From assembly GCA_949987705.1 (NCBI GenBank), contig OX465281.1, positions 26,768,942-26,832,941 of the forward strand: 64,000 nt of DNA. The letters are read 5' to 3'. A program made the translations under genes and the position numbers. The notes beneath the pieces are model-generated. The model made no database searches and was not told the DNA's origin. It saw only the letters and a list, made by a program, of their open reading frames with translations. Positions within the stretch are counted from its first letter, which is position 1. Every line of letters begins with the position of its first letter. The DNA is from Thereva unica (Eukaryota; Arthropoda; Insecta; Diptera; Therevidae). Of this stretch, positions 1 through 11,022 are shown piece by piece.

Positions 1-396
1 GTATAAGCTGGTAGATTGTGCGACTCTACTGTGGCCATGATGATGATGGTGTGCATGATCACCAACTGAGTAAGAGCTTGCCGACTGCGGTACTCCTGAA
101 GATGTCCAACTTTTGGCACCTACCGAATAACTACTTGCCGATTCTTGTATTCGCCAGCTACCGGAGCTGGATGTTAGCCGATTAACGCGTGCACGGCATA
201 TAACACAGCGTAGTGGCAGAAGGCGTTGTGCAACAGCACTTTGAATTGTTTTTACAAAGCAGCGACGACATACTACTCTGTGGCCACATGGTGATGTTTG
301 CATTGTTGCTCGGGCATTTATGCAGATCACGCATTCGTCCTCTTGTGATGTAGGTGGTTCGGGCTCACTTTCTTCTAATTTGCTAAGAAGTTTGTC
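1..396 (-). CDS. RING-finger (C3HC4) protein, one exon, partial
   Basis: An open frame of 132 codons runs from a splice acceptor (TTATTACAG just above position 396, minus strand) to the window edge without a stop. It encodes a classical C3HC4 RING finger: with exon residue 1 at position 396, the zinc ligands are C22, C25, C37, H39, C43, C46, C64 and C67, inside motifs such as ECVICINARATM and SPCGHRVVCRRC. RING domains of this spacing bind two zincs and usually act as E3 ubiquitin ligases by recruiting an E2. After the RING comes a low-complexity tail in which the short phrase ASSYSVG appears twice, followed by a run of five histidines. An acidic linker precedes the RING. The gene continues left of the window; upstream exons (higher coordinates) were not found. 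The family is clear, the orthologue is not known, and substrates cannot be inferred. Confidence 0.85.
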
Positions 397-3299
397 CTGT
401 AATAAAAGAGAAAGAAAATTGTTAAGATTATGTGCGATTAGCAAGAACGAATACAACAATACAATATTTTAGTATAAGAACTCGCCTCTAAGGGCTTTTT
501 ACGCCACGTTTCAGTTGGATGACGTATCCAAACTAAATTGTGAACGCATTAAGTTTTAATTTTCTTCGCAAATGTAGGAAAATGCCTTACAAAATATGGT
601 TATTGCCGCAGCTAATAAAAGGGTAATGAAAGGGTAATAAAGGAGTAATAAAAGGGCAATAAAGATGTAATGAAGGAGTAATAAAACTGTAATAAAAGGG
701 TTCAGTTTGTGGTTAATATCTTAAAAACAAAGAAGATAAACAGTTGTAATGTGGAAGATTTGTACAAAAGCGCGTTTTTCATGCGCAGTAAGAATGACAT
801 ATCCCTACTACAAAAGTAAATAATACCATAAACCATAAAGTATCCCTCCTTCTTTTATTTATATTCTTAAGTAGCAGGTGTCGAAGGAAGTCTTATCCAC
901 GTGCGCGATGTCTGTTTACATGCACAATAATTTTTCCGACAGATTCCCCTTTACTCATATAAGTGAAATGTCTTGATCACCGGAGCGTTTGCTTGCACTT
1001 GAAGATCGCCGAGACCTGTTTGGTCTTGCGCACAAGACTGCAGCGGCATAAGTGACAACAGGTTTAACGATTCTGTTTCAAACCCAGTACACAATTTTTG
1101 GTATAAGACTCCATGTTTTATCTAAAAGCGTTTTACAGGCCCATATAGTCCTTAGCGAGGGGTGTTTATCGGTTTTTCTGTCTACCTAGTCACCTCCCTC
1201 CTCTGTTGACTTACCCTTGGAGTAAATAAACTGAGAGCTATGTAAAAGAAGGAGGAGTTGCAGCTTCCACCTAATGTCAAGGTCCAAGAGGCTTTCCATC
1301 CCTTTTAAAAGAAAAGTTGATAGGCCTATAACATTAAGGGATAAAAACCATCATGACTCTCCTCCAGATGCTTACAATGTATCTCAAATTGATACTGGCT
1401 CTAAAGAGGAAGACCATGTTGCGGAGTATCAGCTCGAGGCAATTCTATAGGAGTACCTGGGAAATTTCATCTCACGCGAGATTTGAATGGTTGAAAAGAG
1501 GTCACTGCCCATTTAACATTGTACCGTTCGAAGATGTCCCCAGACTCCAGGAATACCGATCTGAAATGGCCCTATAACTTACCGCAAGCCTGCTTTATAG
1601 TTAGAGACGTGTGAGACATCCTCCTTTTTAAGAACGACAACTCCGTTGAAGTATTCTTTAAAGAGGAGCCTAGTTGCCGCTGATAGTTTGTAGGCACTCA
1701 CAATGCTTTCTTTTTCTTGAGGCAATCTTTTCAGAGCCTTTCAACCTCTTGTTGTGTGTATTCGGGTGCATCTGTATCATTGTCACTGTCGCTCCACCAG
1801 GCAACTTTACGCGGCGACTGGGAGGAAAAGCCAGTATTGTTGTCGTAGTAGTAAGAGATCAATATCTTAGTAAGCTGCGTTGCAGCCGTTGCCAGTTCAC
1901 CCACTGAGCCGATAGAGGTGACGAACAGGTCTGATTTCGAGTCCACGAGCCCTAAAAGATAGACTAGTTGGATTTCTTAGGGCCCGAATTTAAACAAAAC
2001 TCGCCCGTTCATAGCCTGTAACAGTCATGTAAAACATCAAACGTTTGCATTGCACCCGAAACAGGCACCGTACAAAGCCCGCTACTGGCACGTGCCAATA
2101 AAACACCCGCGGAAGAGTCCAAACGAAGAACGGTACGCTGAAAAAACTGTATAGGACGAAGAAAACGGCCACCATAATCACCATAAAGGATGCATATTCT
2201 ATAACCGGTTATCGTTCGATTGCGTAGGTCAAGCAGCATTAGACGTGGTTAGTACTTAGTTGGAGGACCGCTTGATAAAACAACACTCGCGTTTGGAATG
2301 GTTGATTACAAATACATTCAATAAGTGGACACAAGGACGATGCAAGTACATTGCCAGATGCTCCTGCGATTGGTGTGAGTGCAGCCACTTCGTCCGGTAG
2401 GCCCTTGGCCAAACTGCTGGGATTACTGCAGTCCTCGTTTCTCAACAAAGCACTCGTTTCAACTGATCGCCCAAAAGATCATTACAGTTGCGGCTCCATC
2501 TTGAGAGGAGCCTTAAGGATCACCATAATGTAGACGAATCGACAGGCGATCTTCTATTTTAGGCTAATCACCTTGGCCATGAAAGCGCTGTCACCACCAT
2601 GACCAAGTGAAGAACATTTTCATTAACTCGACTCTGGACCACTTACCACTTGTCGGCCGCAACCGAAAGCACTTTAACTGAGGTGGCAGGTTGACTTCGC
2701 CGACTGCTTTTCACTGGCGCGTCAATGATTGCCTCCTGCAGCTTTGCCAGTTGCTCATATCCAAGGAGGTGGGTGTACATATTCGTTAAAATGAGCCTAA
2801 GCTTGAAACTGCTTATGACAATCCCAAATTTGCTAAGATCCACTTGTTGAAAACCTCAGGTAATGGTTGTAGCTTCGGACATATCTGAGCACACATTGTC
2901 CGAGTCTAGTGTAGTATTGCAGACAGATTTCGTGACCAGACTAATCCTCAGCGGCGGTACACACAACAGACGTGTCCAATGGCCCCGCTAATTGAGGCTG
3001 TTGGTATCGCTAGTGTCCAATCGGCCAATTGAGATGAAACCGTCATCAACGAAATTGATCCTATCGGAGCTACCGTATACTGTGGAAGGCAAAATTAAAT
3101 TGGAGGTATACAGGTATCCAGAGTTCGGATAATTGTGACCAAGCATCCCTTTGGCCATTGGGGGTAATTTTTGCTAAGACAGTATTCTTATTTGAGCCCG
3201 AACATCATTACCTAGCACCATTGAAGCAATATTATCAAGGTTTCTTCCCTCGACTGTGTGAAAGAGCCATCGATTCTCTTAAAAGATCCGAGATCTCGA
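397..3299. other. Unassigned region upstream of the RING exon
   Basis: Apart from the 11-bp minisatellite at 613-700, I see no gene. The short open frames here (60-80 codons) have no recognisable motifs. The first part is intron of the RING gene by position, because the exon at 1-396 begins with a splice acceptor. Confidence 0.5.
613..700 (+). repeat. 11-bp minisatellite, 8 copies
   Basis: Eight consecutive 11-mers read as variants of TAATAAAAGGG with no length change between copies; substitutions include TAATGAAAGGG, TAATAAAGGAG, CAATAAAGATG and TAATAAAACTG. Two further copies stand alone at about 57,532-57,551. No coding or regulatory role is evident. Confidence 0.85.
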
Positions 3300-3904
3300 A
3301 ACAAGCCATTTTCTAAAGCTTTGTCGATTTTTGCTGAGTGTCGAACGTCGTCGATGTCCTTGCAGAAATTCGCAGAAATTCCTCAACTAGGTAGGGAACT
3401 GTACCGCGGTTTAATATGTCCAGGTTAGTAGGTAATCGAAAAAGTATTCACCGCTTTTGTTCATTACACTACTGCTCCAGGCTACATGATGGGCGTTCGC
3501 ATCACATCCTACGATGATCTGCAGACCGTTCCAATTAGAGTGACCCGCGATATCCGTGAGTTCTTTGGAGGTGGTGGGTCCCTGGAGTTGTAGGAAAGGT
3601 ATGCTAAGCCTAAAATACTCATGCTCTTGCTGCCCCTTGCTAATCTGTATCTTTACCATTGGCAGGTCTTTCGACGATCTCTCGACGATTTATCTGTGAG
3701 AGGAGTGTAGTTAGTGTTTTTTTTTTTTGTAAACCATACAGGTCCGAGGGTCGCCGCCCACATCACTGCAATGCTGTAGCCGGCTTTTAGCTCCATTAAT
3801 TTCCCATGGATCCTGTACAAGAACCACTCGACAACTTGGGTGCTAAGGACTGCCGAAGTAGCCTTACTGTGTTGCAGGTTGCACTGGCCCGATAGTATCC
3901 TCAC
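3300..3904 (-). pseudogene. LINE ORF2 endonuclease relic (R1/I-like)
   Basis: Two minus-strand open frames (3,653-3,904 and 3,411-3,659), joined by a frameshift, carry pieces of an apurinic-type endonuclease domain. The first starts with a stretch like MRILSGQCNLQHSKA, typical of the start of R1/I-type ORF2 endonucleases. The second contains IIVGCDANAHHVAWSS, the conserved strand with the catalytic Asp/Asn of these enzymes. A 12-nt run of T (A in the sense strand) lies near the break. The reverse transcriptase part was not found further down, so this is a truncated dead copy. Confidence 0.7.
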
Positions 3905-4925
3905 AGGAGTCAGTTATACATTTTCGATAACGAACTTTTTAATAAATTGAAATTAAAATAACTTTCAAATATTTGCTAAAGGAAGCCCAAGTTCAAGTTT
4001 AAAGAACCAACTAAATTTGTTCATCACCCTAGGCACCACCAATAACAAACATAAAACGGAAATTACTTCCGTTTTCATCGTTAAGTTTATTTCCGATATT
4101 TTTTTTCTTCATTTACCAAAAAACTAATTGAAATTGACCGTTAAAATCCCACCAAGTAATGAAAAAAAACGAGCATGAACAATTTCAAGTTTTAAAAGCT
4201 TGCGTCCGAAAGTCTTCAAGGGCGATTTACACACAACAGAAGAAAAAAATAAATAAAGAAAAATAATTAACGATGAATTTTTTGTGCGCGTGTAAAGAAA
4301 TTCCGGTAACTGAACTGACATTTGATAGGAACACAACTTAGACAAGGAAGTGAAGCGGCGGACAAGACTCGATCGACATTGGCATTGCGACGCGCCGTCG
4401 TCCATATTGAATTTATGAAGAAATGCTACTGGCGATAGTAATTAGCATTCACACGAGGCGCGATTCCTGATCTAGTCATCACAGACAACAACGGAAAATG
4501 TTTTGTTTTAGTCATTTTTGTTTTTTTATTTATTTAAATCTTTATATTTAAATGTGCCATCGGCCTTGTGGTGGTTAAGTTTGAATATAAAATAATTGAA
4601 TTAAAAATATATTTGCGCAATCAAAGTATTTTTGTTCTAGAGATTTTCGGGATTTTTTTCTTTGTTTGAAGTGGATTTATATTTCGACGGAAGATTTATG
4701 CATGCTGCAAAATTCTATAAAATCATTTCCGGACAAGGTGAAAAATACTTTCAGTTTGCGGGTTAAAATTTAGGTTAAATTTGGCCGTGATGTTTGTTTG
4801 CAAATAATTAACGATCTAAGCGCATTAGGATACTAAATATTACGAATGTGGAAGCTCTATAAAAGGTCAAGCAAATATCCGAGAGTTTTTCTGCAGCCTT
4901 GTTGTGAGATTGAGAAACACCATTC
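3905..4925. other. Unassigned AT-rich region
   Basis: No gene recognised. The stretch is AT-rich with homopolymer runs and only short open frames lacking motifs. Confidence 0.5.
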
Positions 4926-5079
4926 GCTGCTGCCAGTGGCGTAGCAAGAAATATTTTCAGGTGGGGTTAAATGGTTACAAAATTTGCTGGGATTAAGGCT
5001 CTACTTCAGAAGATTTATAGCAGACTAAGACGTTGAAGCAGAGCCATTCAGCGAATTGCAACAAAGAAGGCCATATTTA

Positions 5080-6640
5080 AAATAGAAACCGAACAAGCAT
5101 TAAAAGAAATATTGGTAAAAACACCAGTGTTGAAGTTATTTGAACCAGAGGCGCATACGGAGATTCAAGCCGATGCACGAAGTACTCGCCATAGTACACT
5201 GCTTAAGGAAGTGGAGAGTTTACGTTCGGGGAAGGAGGGTTAAGACTGTCGCCGATTGAATGCTTTCGCCACGACAATGAAAAAGGAGATGTACCGCTGA
5301 GAATGGCTAGATGGGCTATGTTTCCTCGAGAAAAATAAATTGTCATTCCCACATCAATAGAAGAGGAGATCATTAAATCTGTTCACAGGCACGGCATTTT
5401 TCAGCTCCTACGACGGAAAGAGCAACCGACCGTTTTCTAAGTTTGTTTGGTTGCACCCCAAGTCAAGCGTGGAGGTTGTCGGTTGATTGATTAAGCTGAC
5501 CTCAATTTTTGGTAACCCAAGAAGACCCAAGAAGGATAATACCGGACCGAGGAACAGCTTTTACACCAAACTGTTTAAAAATGGCCGCACAGAAGAATAC
5601 ATACCATATTTTTTAATCACTACTGGCGTCCCGAGGGGAAGGTAGAGAGGTGGCCTCACACCGATTCCAGGGGCGGCGCTTTCATAGGTGCAAATGGCGC
5701 ACTTGCACAGGGCGCAATTGGACGGGGAACTTAAAAAAATTGATAAGGTGTTCCGGGGCATTCATTTTCATATACGTGTGTAGAATGTGGCCAATAAATT
5801 CCATTTCGTTTGCCTGTCGTCCGTCGTATATCCTTTCTTGGCCGGCACAGTTCTAAAGTTTGCAGTTCGTACTAGTCGTATACTGACTGTAAACGCCGAA
5901 GTTGTTGAAAGCGCCTTCTTTTTCTAGAAAGGCTGCCAATGTGGTCTGTTTTTATTTTATGCAGGATTCTACAGTGGAAACTAATACATGCACAGTTCAG
6001 CGACCACCGATTATCTCTTTTATTATGATCTATAGATTTTCGAAGCCCAGGATTGTGCTTGAAACAGCTGACGAGGTTGGTAGATCTGCAAAGAATGGTT
6101 GCAGTGGCGCCGAAGGCCATCTACCCGGAAGCTTAAGCATTACGAAACTTAAAGAAACAGCATTAGCCGGAGTGTTTTGCGAAGTTAAAGCGCAATCCAA
6201 TACAGCACAAAAGCAAGATCAGGAAGAAAATCCTGGGTGGACACAGGCTTTTATAGGTGCAAATGATGCACTTGCACCGGGCACAACCGGGATTTAAAAA
6301 AAATTTAAACCTTCGAAATAAAAAAAAGAAAAAGTGTTCCCGTGCCTTTTTGTGGCTGTGTCTTTTTCCATTGTCCTTCACTGCTATAAAAAAATGAACA
6401 GCTGACGGGGGCGCAATATAGCATACTGCACCGGGCGCAAAAAAACCAAGCACGGGCCCTGACCGATTCTAACCAAATTATCAATCGCGGAGCCAAACCC
6501 GTGGTATAAGCACATTGATCGAGTTCAACCAATGATAAATAATACCCCAACAACAAGTACCCCCTTTCGTATTTTAACTGGCATGGAAATGATATTAGCA
6601 GCATTACCAGACTTTCAAGCCTTTATAAGTGACGATAGAT
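5080..6640 (+). pseudogene. Ty3/Gypsy pol relic, split by a hAT insertion
   Basis: Degenerate plus-strand coding remnants follow the Gypsy order. At about 5,080-5,210 comes the start of the RNase H region (phrases like ALKEILVKTPVLKLFEPEA). At 5,340-5,400 is an integrase linker (EEEIIKSVHRHGIF). At 5,470-5,640 is a decayed integrase core ending near ITTGVPRG. The frame stops making sense at 5,667, where a hAT element begins, and resumes at 6,462 with sequence like the late integrase core (WYKHIDRVQPMINNTP with several lesions). Frameshifts and stops are many; it is dead. Confidence 0.65.
5668..6461. mobile_element. Nonautonomous hAT element (CAGGGGCGGCGCTT family) with 8-bp target duplication
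   Basis: Ends read CAGGGGCGGCGCTTTCATAG on the left and, inverted, CAGGGCCCGTGCTTGG on the right. The flanks are the perfect 8-bp duplication ACCGATTC (5,660-5,667 and 6,462-6,469), so the Gypsy relic can be joined exactly across it. The subterminal segment GTGCACTTGCACCGGGCGCA recurs near both ends. A second left-end-like copy begins near 6,243, so either the element carries an internal duplication or a related copy is nested. The 131-codon open frame at 5,902-6,297 has no transposase motif. A compact relative is at 43,797-43,934. Confidence 0.8.
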
Positions 6641-6789
6641 AGGAATAGGTTCGACGAGAACCCAAACAAAATATGACTAACCCTCAAGAGAATAGGAGAC
6701 AAAGCAATAAGAGGCTTAAAAAACCTGCAAGTTTCTATAAGGAGAGCAGTCAAGGGAAAAAATTTAGCCCAGGGTTGAAATTCTTCTTC

Positions 6790-8813
6790 TTTACGCTCTT
6801 TTGATCCATCATGGGATATAGGGCTGAAAGAGTTGCCCTCCAGCGGACTTTTTTTTTGCGCAACAGCTCTCAGCTCCGAACAAGATCTCCCAGCTTAGAT
6901 ATGACGCAGGCATCTGTTGATGAAGACTTGTAGGCGCCCTGTGATGAATTGGGTGACTTTCCATGTTTCGCTACCGTACAAAAGAACTGCCTCAATTGGA
7001 GTTGAACAGCCGCAATTTGGTGTTAGTTGAGATCTCCGTTGATCTCCATATGTGGGACAGGCATGCATATGCGCCTCGTGCTTTATTTATTCCGGAACTG
7101 ACATGTTCTTCTACCCTATCATTTTCAGTAATAATGCTACCGAGGTAGCAGAATTTACTACCAGTTCCATGTCACGGTTATTCAACGCTGTCCGTTCAAT
7201 GGTGTTTGCATTTATCCGCATTTCTTTAGTTTTAGTCGGATTTAGCCTTAAGCCTGCTGGACTACTTTCTGTTGCCAAATTGTTTAGCGTGTTTTTGAGG
7301 TCCTGGTGTCTGTGGGCCAGCAAACAGATATCATCTGCATAGTCGAGATCCTTAAGGCGATCTAGCAAACCCCATTGTATGCCGCCTGTTCTATTATCTA
7401 GAGCGCCGACAAGCGCCGATTTATTACTATAAGAAATAGTAAAGGCCAAAGCAGGCATCCTTGTCGTACTCCTGAGCTCACCTCAAAGCCGTCGGATAAT
7501 TTTCCATGATGGAGAACTCTGCATTTGGAAATGTTGTATAGGGCTTTTATCAATTCTATTATTTTATCAGGCAGTCCACGTCGCCGTAGTGCCTGCCATA
7601 TAAAGCTCCTATTGACCGAGTCGAACGCTTTCTCATAATCTACGGAAGCAAGGTAAAGGGGGGATCGGAATTCAGTAGACTGCTCCACTATTATTCTCAA
7701 GGTGTTAATATGATCAATACAGGAGCGGCCCTTCCTGAATCCGGGCTGCTGCCTTCTAAGAGTTCGGTCTACTGCCGCTCTTATCCTAGATAGTAATATA
7801 TGGGACAAAATTTTGCCCACAGTAGATAATAAACAGATGCCTCTCCAGTGTCGCATATTGTTAGGTCCACCTTTTTTGGTATTTTGACTATGATACGTTC
7901 CGTCCAATCCTCCGGAAAGGTACAAGGGTTCCATGCTATTCAGGATTGGCTGAAGTGCACCTGCTATGAAGCTTGTATCAGCTTTCAACAATTCTGTCGG
8001 GATGCCATATTTTCCAGCTGCTTTGCCATTGGCCATCGCAAGAATTTCGGTTACTTCTTCCGTCTTGGATGGGGCCCAGGTCGTGATTCTTATTGGTTGC
8101 ATTGTTGCTGTTTTCCTGCTGTTCCAGTGAAAGTGTACCATTCAGGGCGGCGAAGAAGTAAACTCTCCATCTTTGGGATTGCTCCTCGTCTCTGCACAGC
8201 AGCCTTCCATCCGCACTCTTAGCGGCATGTTTTTTAGTAGAGTGCTTTCCCGAGAGCTGTTTAGTAATTTGATACAGCGCCTTCCTGTTGCCTTTTCTGC
8301 AAGCTCATTTATCTGTTGCCTTTTATCAAGCCGGACACTTCCATTTACCTCCCGGTGTAATTGGGAGTATTCCCGTTCAAGTTGGTAACGTCTTTCTGGG
8401 TCGCTTGTAGAGTTTGCGTTATATTTGAGGGCTTTTCTTCGTTCTGTTTGTGTCCGAGATCCAGTGTTGCTGGTTTCTTTGGACATAACCGATGCTCGTT
8501 TCCACAGCCGTCAATAAAGCGCCCTTTGTCGGACTCCACAGCTCTTCAATATTTGTGTCGTCAGAAACGATTTGCTGGTTTATTATTTGTTGCAGGTTTC
8601 CAGCAAATTCTCGCTTTTTAACGCTCTCCCGCAGAAGGTCTACGTTTACCGTTTACGTGTTGAGCGTTTCTGATTGTGTCGATTTTAAGGCGAATAGTTG
8701 TTACAAACAACCACTATGGTGGTCGCTTCCAGTGTCTACTCCCATAAAACTCCTGACATCCTCCAGAATAGTTCGTCATCTGCGGCTGACGTTATAAATG
8801 TTCAAGTTCAATT
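6790..8813 (-). pseudogene. RTE-like LINE relic (endonuclease tail, linker, reverse transcriptase)
   Basis: Minus strand, in order: the end of the endonuclease (DVRSFMGVDTGSDHH, about 8,760), a basic linker (8,142-8,640), the RT start (MANGKAAGKYGIPTELLKA), RT motifs [15 protein letters not shown] and [15 protein letters not shown] (7,398-8,141), then [19 protein letters not shown] in another frame (7,111-7,458), and a shortened C-terminal region down to about 6,790. The catalytic YADD box is intact, but the frame is broken at least twice and the C-terminal part has a deletion relative to the copy at 46,395-48,066. It ends in an AAG-rich tail (sense strand). It sits against the right end of the hAT element. 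Confidence 0.85.
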
Positions 8814-8861
8814 GGCGTTTGGCCCCCAAACTCCCCCCGTTCCTACGCCACTGGCTGCTGC

Positions 8862-10689
8862 CACATGAAAATACCGAGAACGTTTTAAATTAAACAAGGC
8901 CGATCCAAATAATCTCTTTTTTTTTAAATTTATCTTCCCCAAAACAATTTTAAATCTGTTCAAAAACACACAAAAAAAAATCTTTATTGTCATTGTTATT
9001 TACCAAAAAATTGTTCATGTTAAAAAAAGGTTTACTCCAGCACAGTTCCCACACTGTACTTACTTTTAATTAACAATCATTTTAGTACCTTTTTACCTGT
9101 ACAGCATAAAAGCCGCGTGTAAGTCGGACATTGATAATGCCCATATTCACTTATCCGAGTGGCTGTGCCCGGTGCGTATGCGGGACGTGTCAAACTTATT
9201 TATTATTCCGGCAACAGAATATCGCCGCATCAAGAAAATCGTTTCATGGGGTTAGGGACAAACGCATCAATTTGAAGTTCATTACTGTAAATGTACCTTT
9301 GATAAAAATCAACAAGAAAATTATGCAAGGTGTGTGTGTGAAGGTACTTAAACGTTTTATGGGTAATGCTCTCTCAGCTGTGAGGAGTGTATGAGGAGTT
9401 ATTAATAAAATTTCGAGCTATGAGCGGCATTAATTACAAATGAGGGTTGATCTTGTTATATCTGAAAAAGTTTATGATTGACAGCTTGATTTTTGTTCTT
9501 GTTATGTTGGTATACTGCTACCCTTGGTGTCAGTTCAGAATTTATAGTCATATTGAATGCGAGTGTGATAAACTCTGTAATCTAATTGTTATTGTTATTT
9601 ACATAAAGTGAAATTTCCTGATTGTGACAGAAACAGAATTTCCGTATTTCCGTGTGTAATGCAAAAATGATTTGGACTGGGGTTGCAGGTTGACAAAAGG
9701 TCAGCTTGACTTAGACTAGATTAGACCACTGTGTACCCGGAATTATTAAATAAAAAAATTGATTTATTCATAAATATTTACATATGTTGGGCGCGGGTGA
9801 TCAACCCTCTATACCAACGCTAGGCAATAATTGACTTCTCCAGAACGCCCACAGAGCTTTTGTTTTTACACAGGAGGACAGGAGGGCTCTGGTACTACGG
9901 AGAGGTCATTTGGAACGCAAAAGCTTTTTTGATGGGAAAGTGCAAGCTTAGGAATCTCTTTTTGTACTACCACTCCATCATGGATTCTAAGGGAGAAGAC
10001 GAAGGATCTTCCGTTCGAACTGCTTGATGTTGTAATAGTTCACACCAGCAATCGTCAGGGTTAACTCCGCCGTCGCCTGGTCCTAAGTCCTAAGGAGGAG
10101 GGTGGTCCTCAAATACGTGAATCCAGCTAACTAGCCGAAGCTGACAGTACCAGATTTCTAGATGAAAAGCATGGTGCCGTCTGTTAGGTGAAGACCAGAC
10201 TTAAGCGGAACTTTGATACCCTATTATGGGCCGGTGGAACCGGCCAGTTGCCCTCCCTATCGGGGCTACTCTGCTTTTGACCCAATTATGGTATGTGAGG
10301 CTATTTCGCACTTTTCAAAACTATAGGATAGGTTAGGTTAGATATGGCTGAACTGCTGGAGCACAGCCCAATTACTTAAGCCAAAAGGATAGACCCATTG
10401 TCATGCCATAATGATCCCACCTTAACCCGGTGTTAAAGTGTCGTTTCTTCCCTAAACCAACAACTTTACAGTTTCTCTTTCTATTTCGCAATGCTGAAGG
10501 TTCATGTGTATCACCATCATTTGGTTAGTTGTTGACCTCGACTATGGTCACCTCCGCTTCTTCGTCGCTGGAGATGTCCTCGTCGATGTACGCAGTGCAA
10601 AATTGCGAGAAAACTGGGTTAAATTACACTTTACAGTCACTCAATTGCACTCCATCTATAAAGAATTCATTAATCTGAGGTTTCAACCC
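8862..10689. other. Unassigned region between the hAT composite and the LINE
   Basis: No gene recognised. GC-rich debris at 9,990-10,300 resembles decayed repeat sequence. There is a short GGTTAGGTTAG at 10,331; two copies do not make a telomeric array. Confidence 0.5.
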
Positions 10690-10759
10690 CAAAAGCTTCA
10701 ATTTTCGGAAAGCTTCAACGCAAAGCTTTCATAGCTTTTATTTTCGGAAAGCTTCAACA
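10690..10759. repeat. AAGCTT-rich repeat array, left part (LINE target)
   Basis: Three degenerate copies of a unit around TTTTCGGAAAGCTTCAA lie directly against the poly(A) end of the LINE. A 25-bp stretch (10,733-10,757) is repeated without change at 15,673-15,697, on the other side of the LINE. The array was probably continuous before insertion. Confidence 0.75.
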
Positions 10760-10783
10760 TTTTTTTTTTATGCAAGAGTTAAC

Positions 10784-10911
10784 CCTTCTAGCACAGAAGG
10801 CGCACTTTACAGCTAAGCATGAAAATCTATATATATATACACACATACATATATAAATATATATATGTATATATATATACATATATAGAGTTTCCCTTCT
10901 AATACAGAAGG
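10784..10911 (-). repeat. Duplicated 3' UTR hairpin of the LINE
   Basis: Two perfect 6-bp stems of CCTTCT / AGAAGG with 5-nt loops lie at 10,784-10,800 and 10,895-10,911. Each is preceded in the sense strand by GTGCRCCTTCTG, and they are embedded in roughly 36-bp direct repeats. The loops differ in sequence (GTGCT and GTATT) while the stems do not, which suggests that structure is kept. 3'-terminal hairpins are recognised by the RT in several LINE groups; a similar role here is inference. Confidence 0.65.
10828..10888. repeat. TA-rich microsatellite in the LINE 3' UTR
   Basis: About 60 bp of alternating TA, with TACA and TATG variants, lies between the two hairpin copies. Confidence 0.9.
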
Positions 10912-11022
10912 TGCACTTCCCAGCAGGGCTGAGAAATATTTACCACTGCTGTGGCTCAGCTGAGACATGCAAACATAAAAGATTAAGTACCAATAAAAAT
11001 TGCATGCGAAACACATAAACAG

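Larger units (their letters stand above)
4934..8853. mobile_element. hAT-type element or composite, 3.9 kb, with 8-bp target duplication
   Basis: The left end reads CAGTGGCGTAGCAAG and the right end is its inverted counterpart (CTACGCCACTG at 8,843-8,853, preceded by TTC). Both ends are flanked by the identical 8-mer GCTGCTGC (4,926-4,933 and 8,854-8,861). An 8-bp duplication and CAG-starting termini are the marks of the hAT superfamily. No hAT transposase is visible inside. The interior holds a Gypsy relic (itself interrupted by another hAT element) and an RTE-like LINE relic. Most likely a nonautonomous hAT element received later insertions; alternatively it mobilised captured TE debris. 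Confidence 0.75.

Noticed and set aside
5902..6297. 131-codon plus-strand frame
   Set aside because: It lies inside a nonautonomous hAT element and crosses its terminal repeat blocks; no motif.
10325..10345. Insect telomere repeat (TTAGG)n
   Set aside because: Only about two units, with no array; chance or a decayed fragment.
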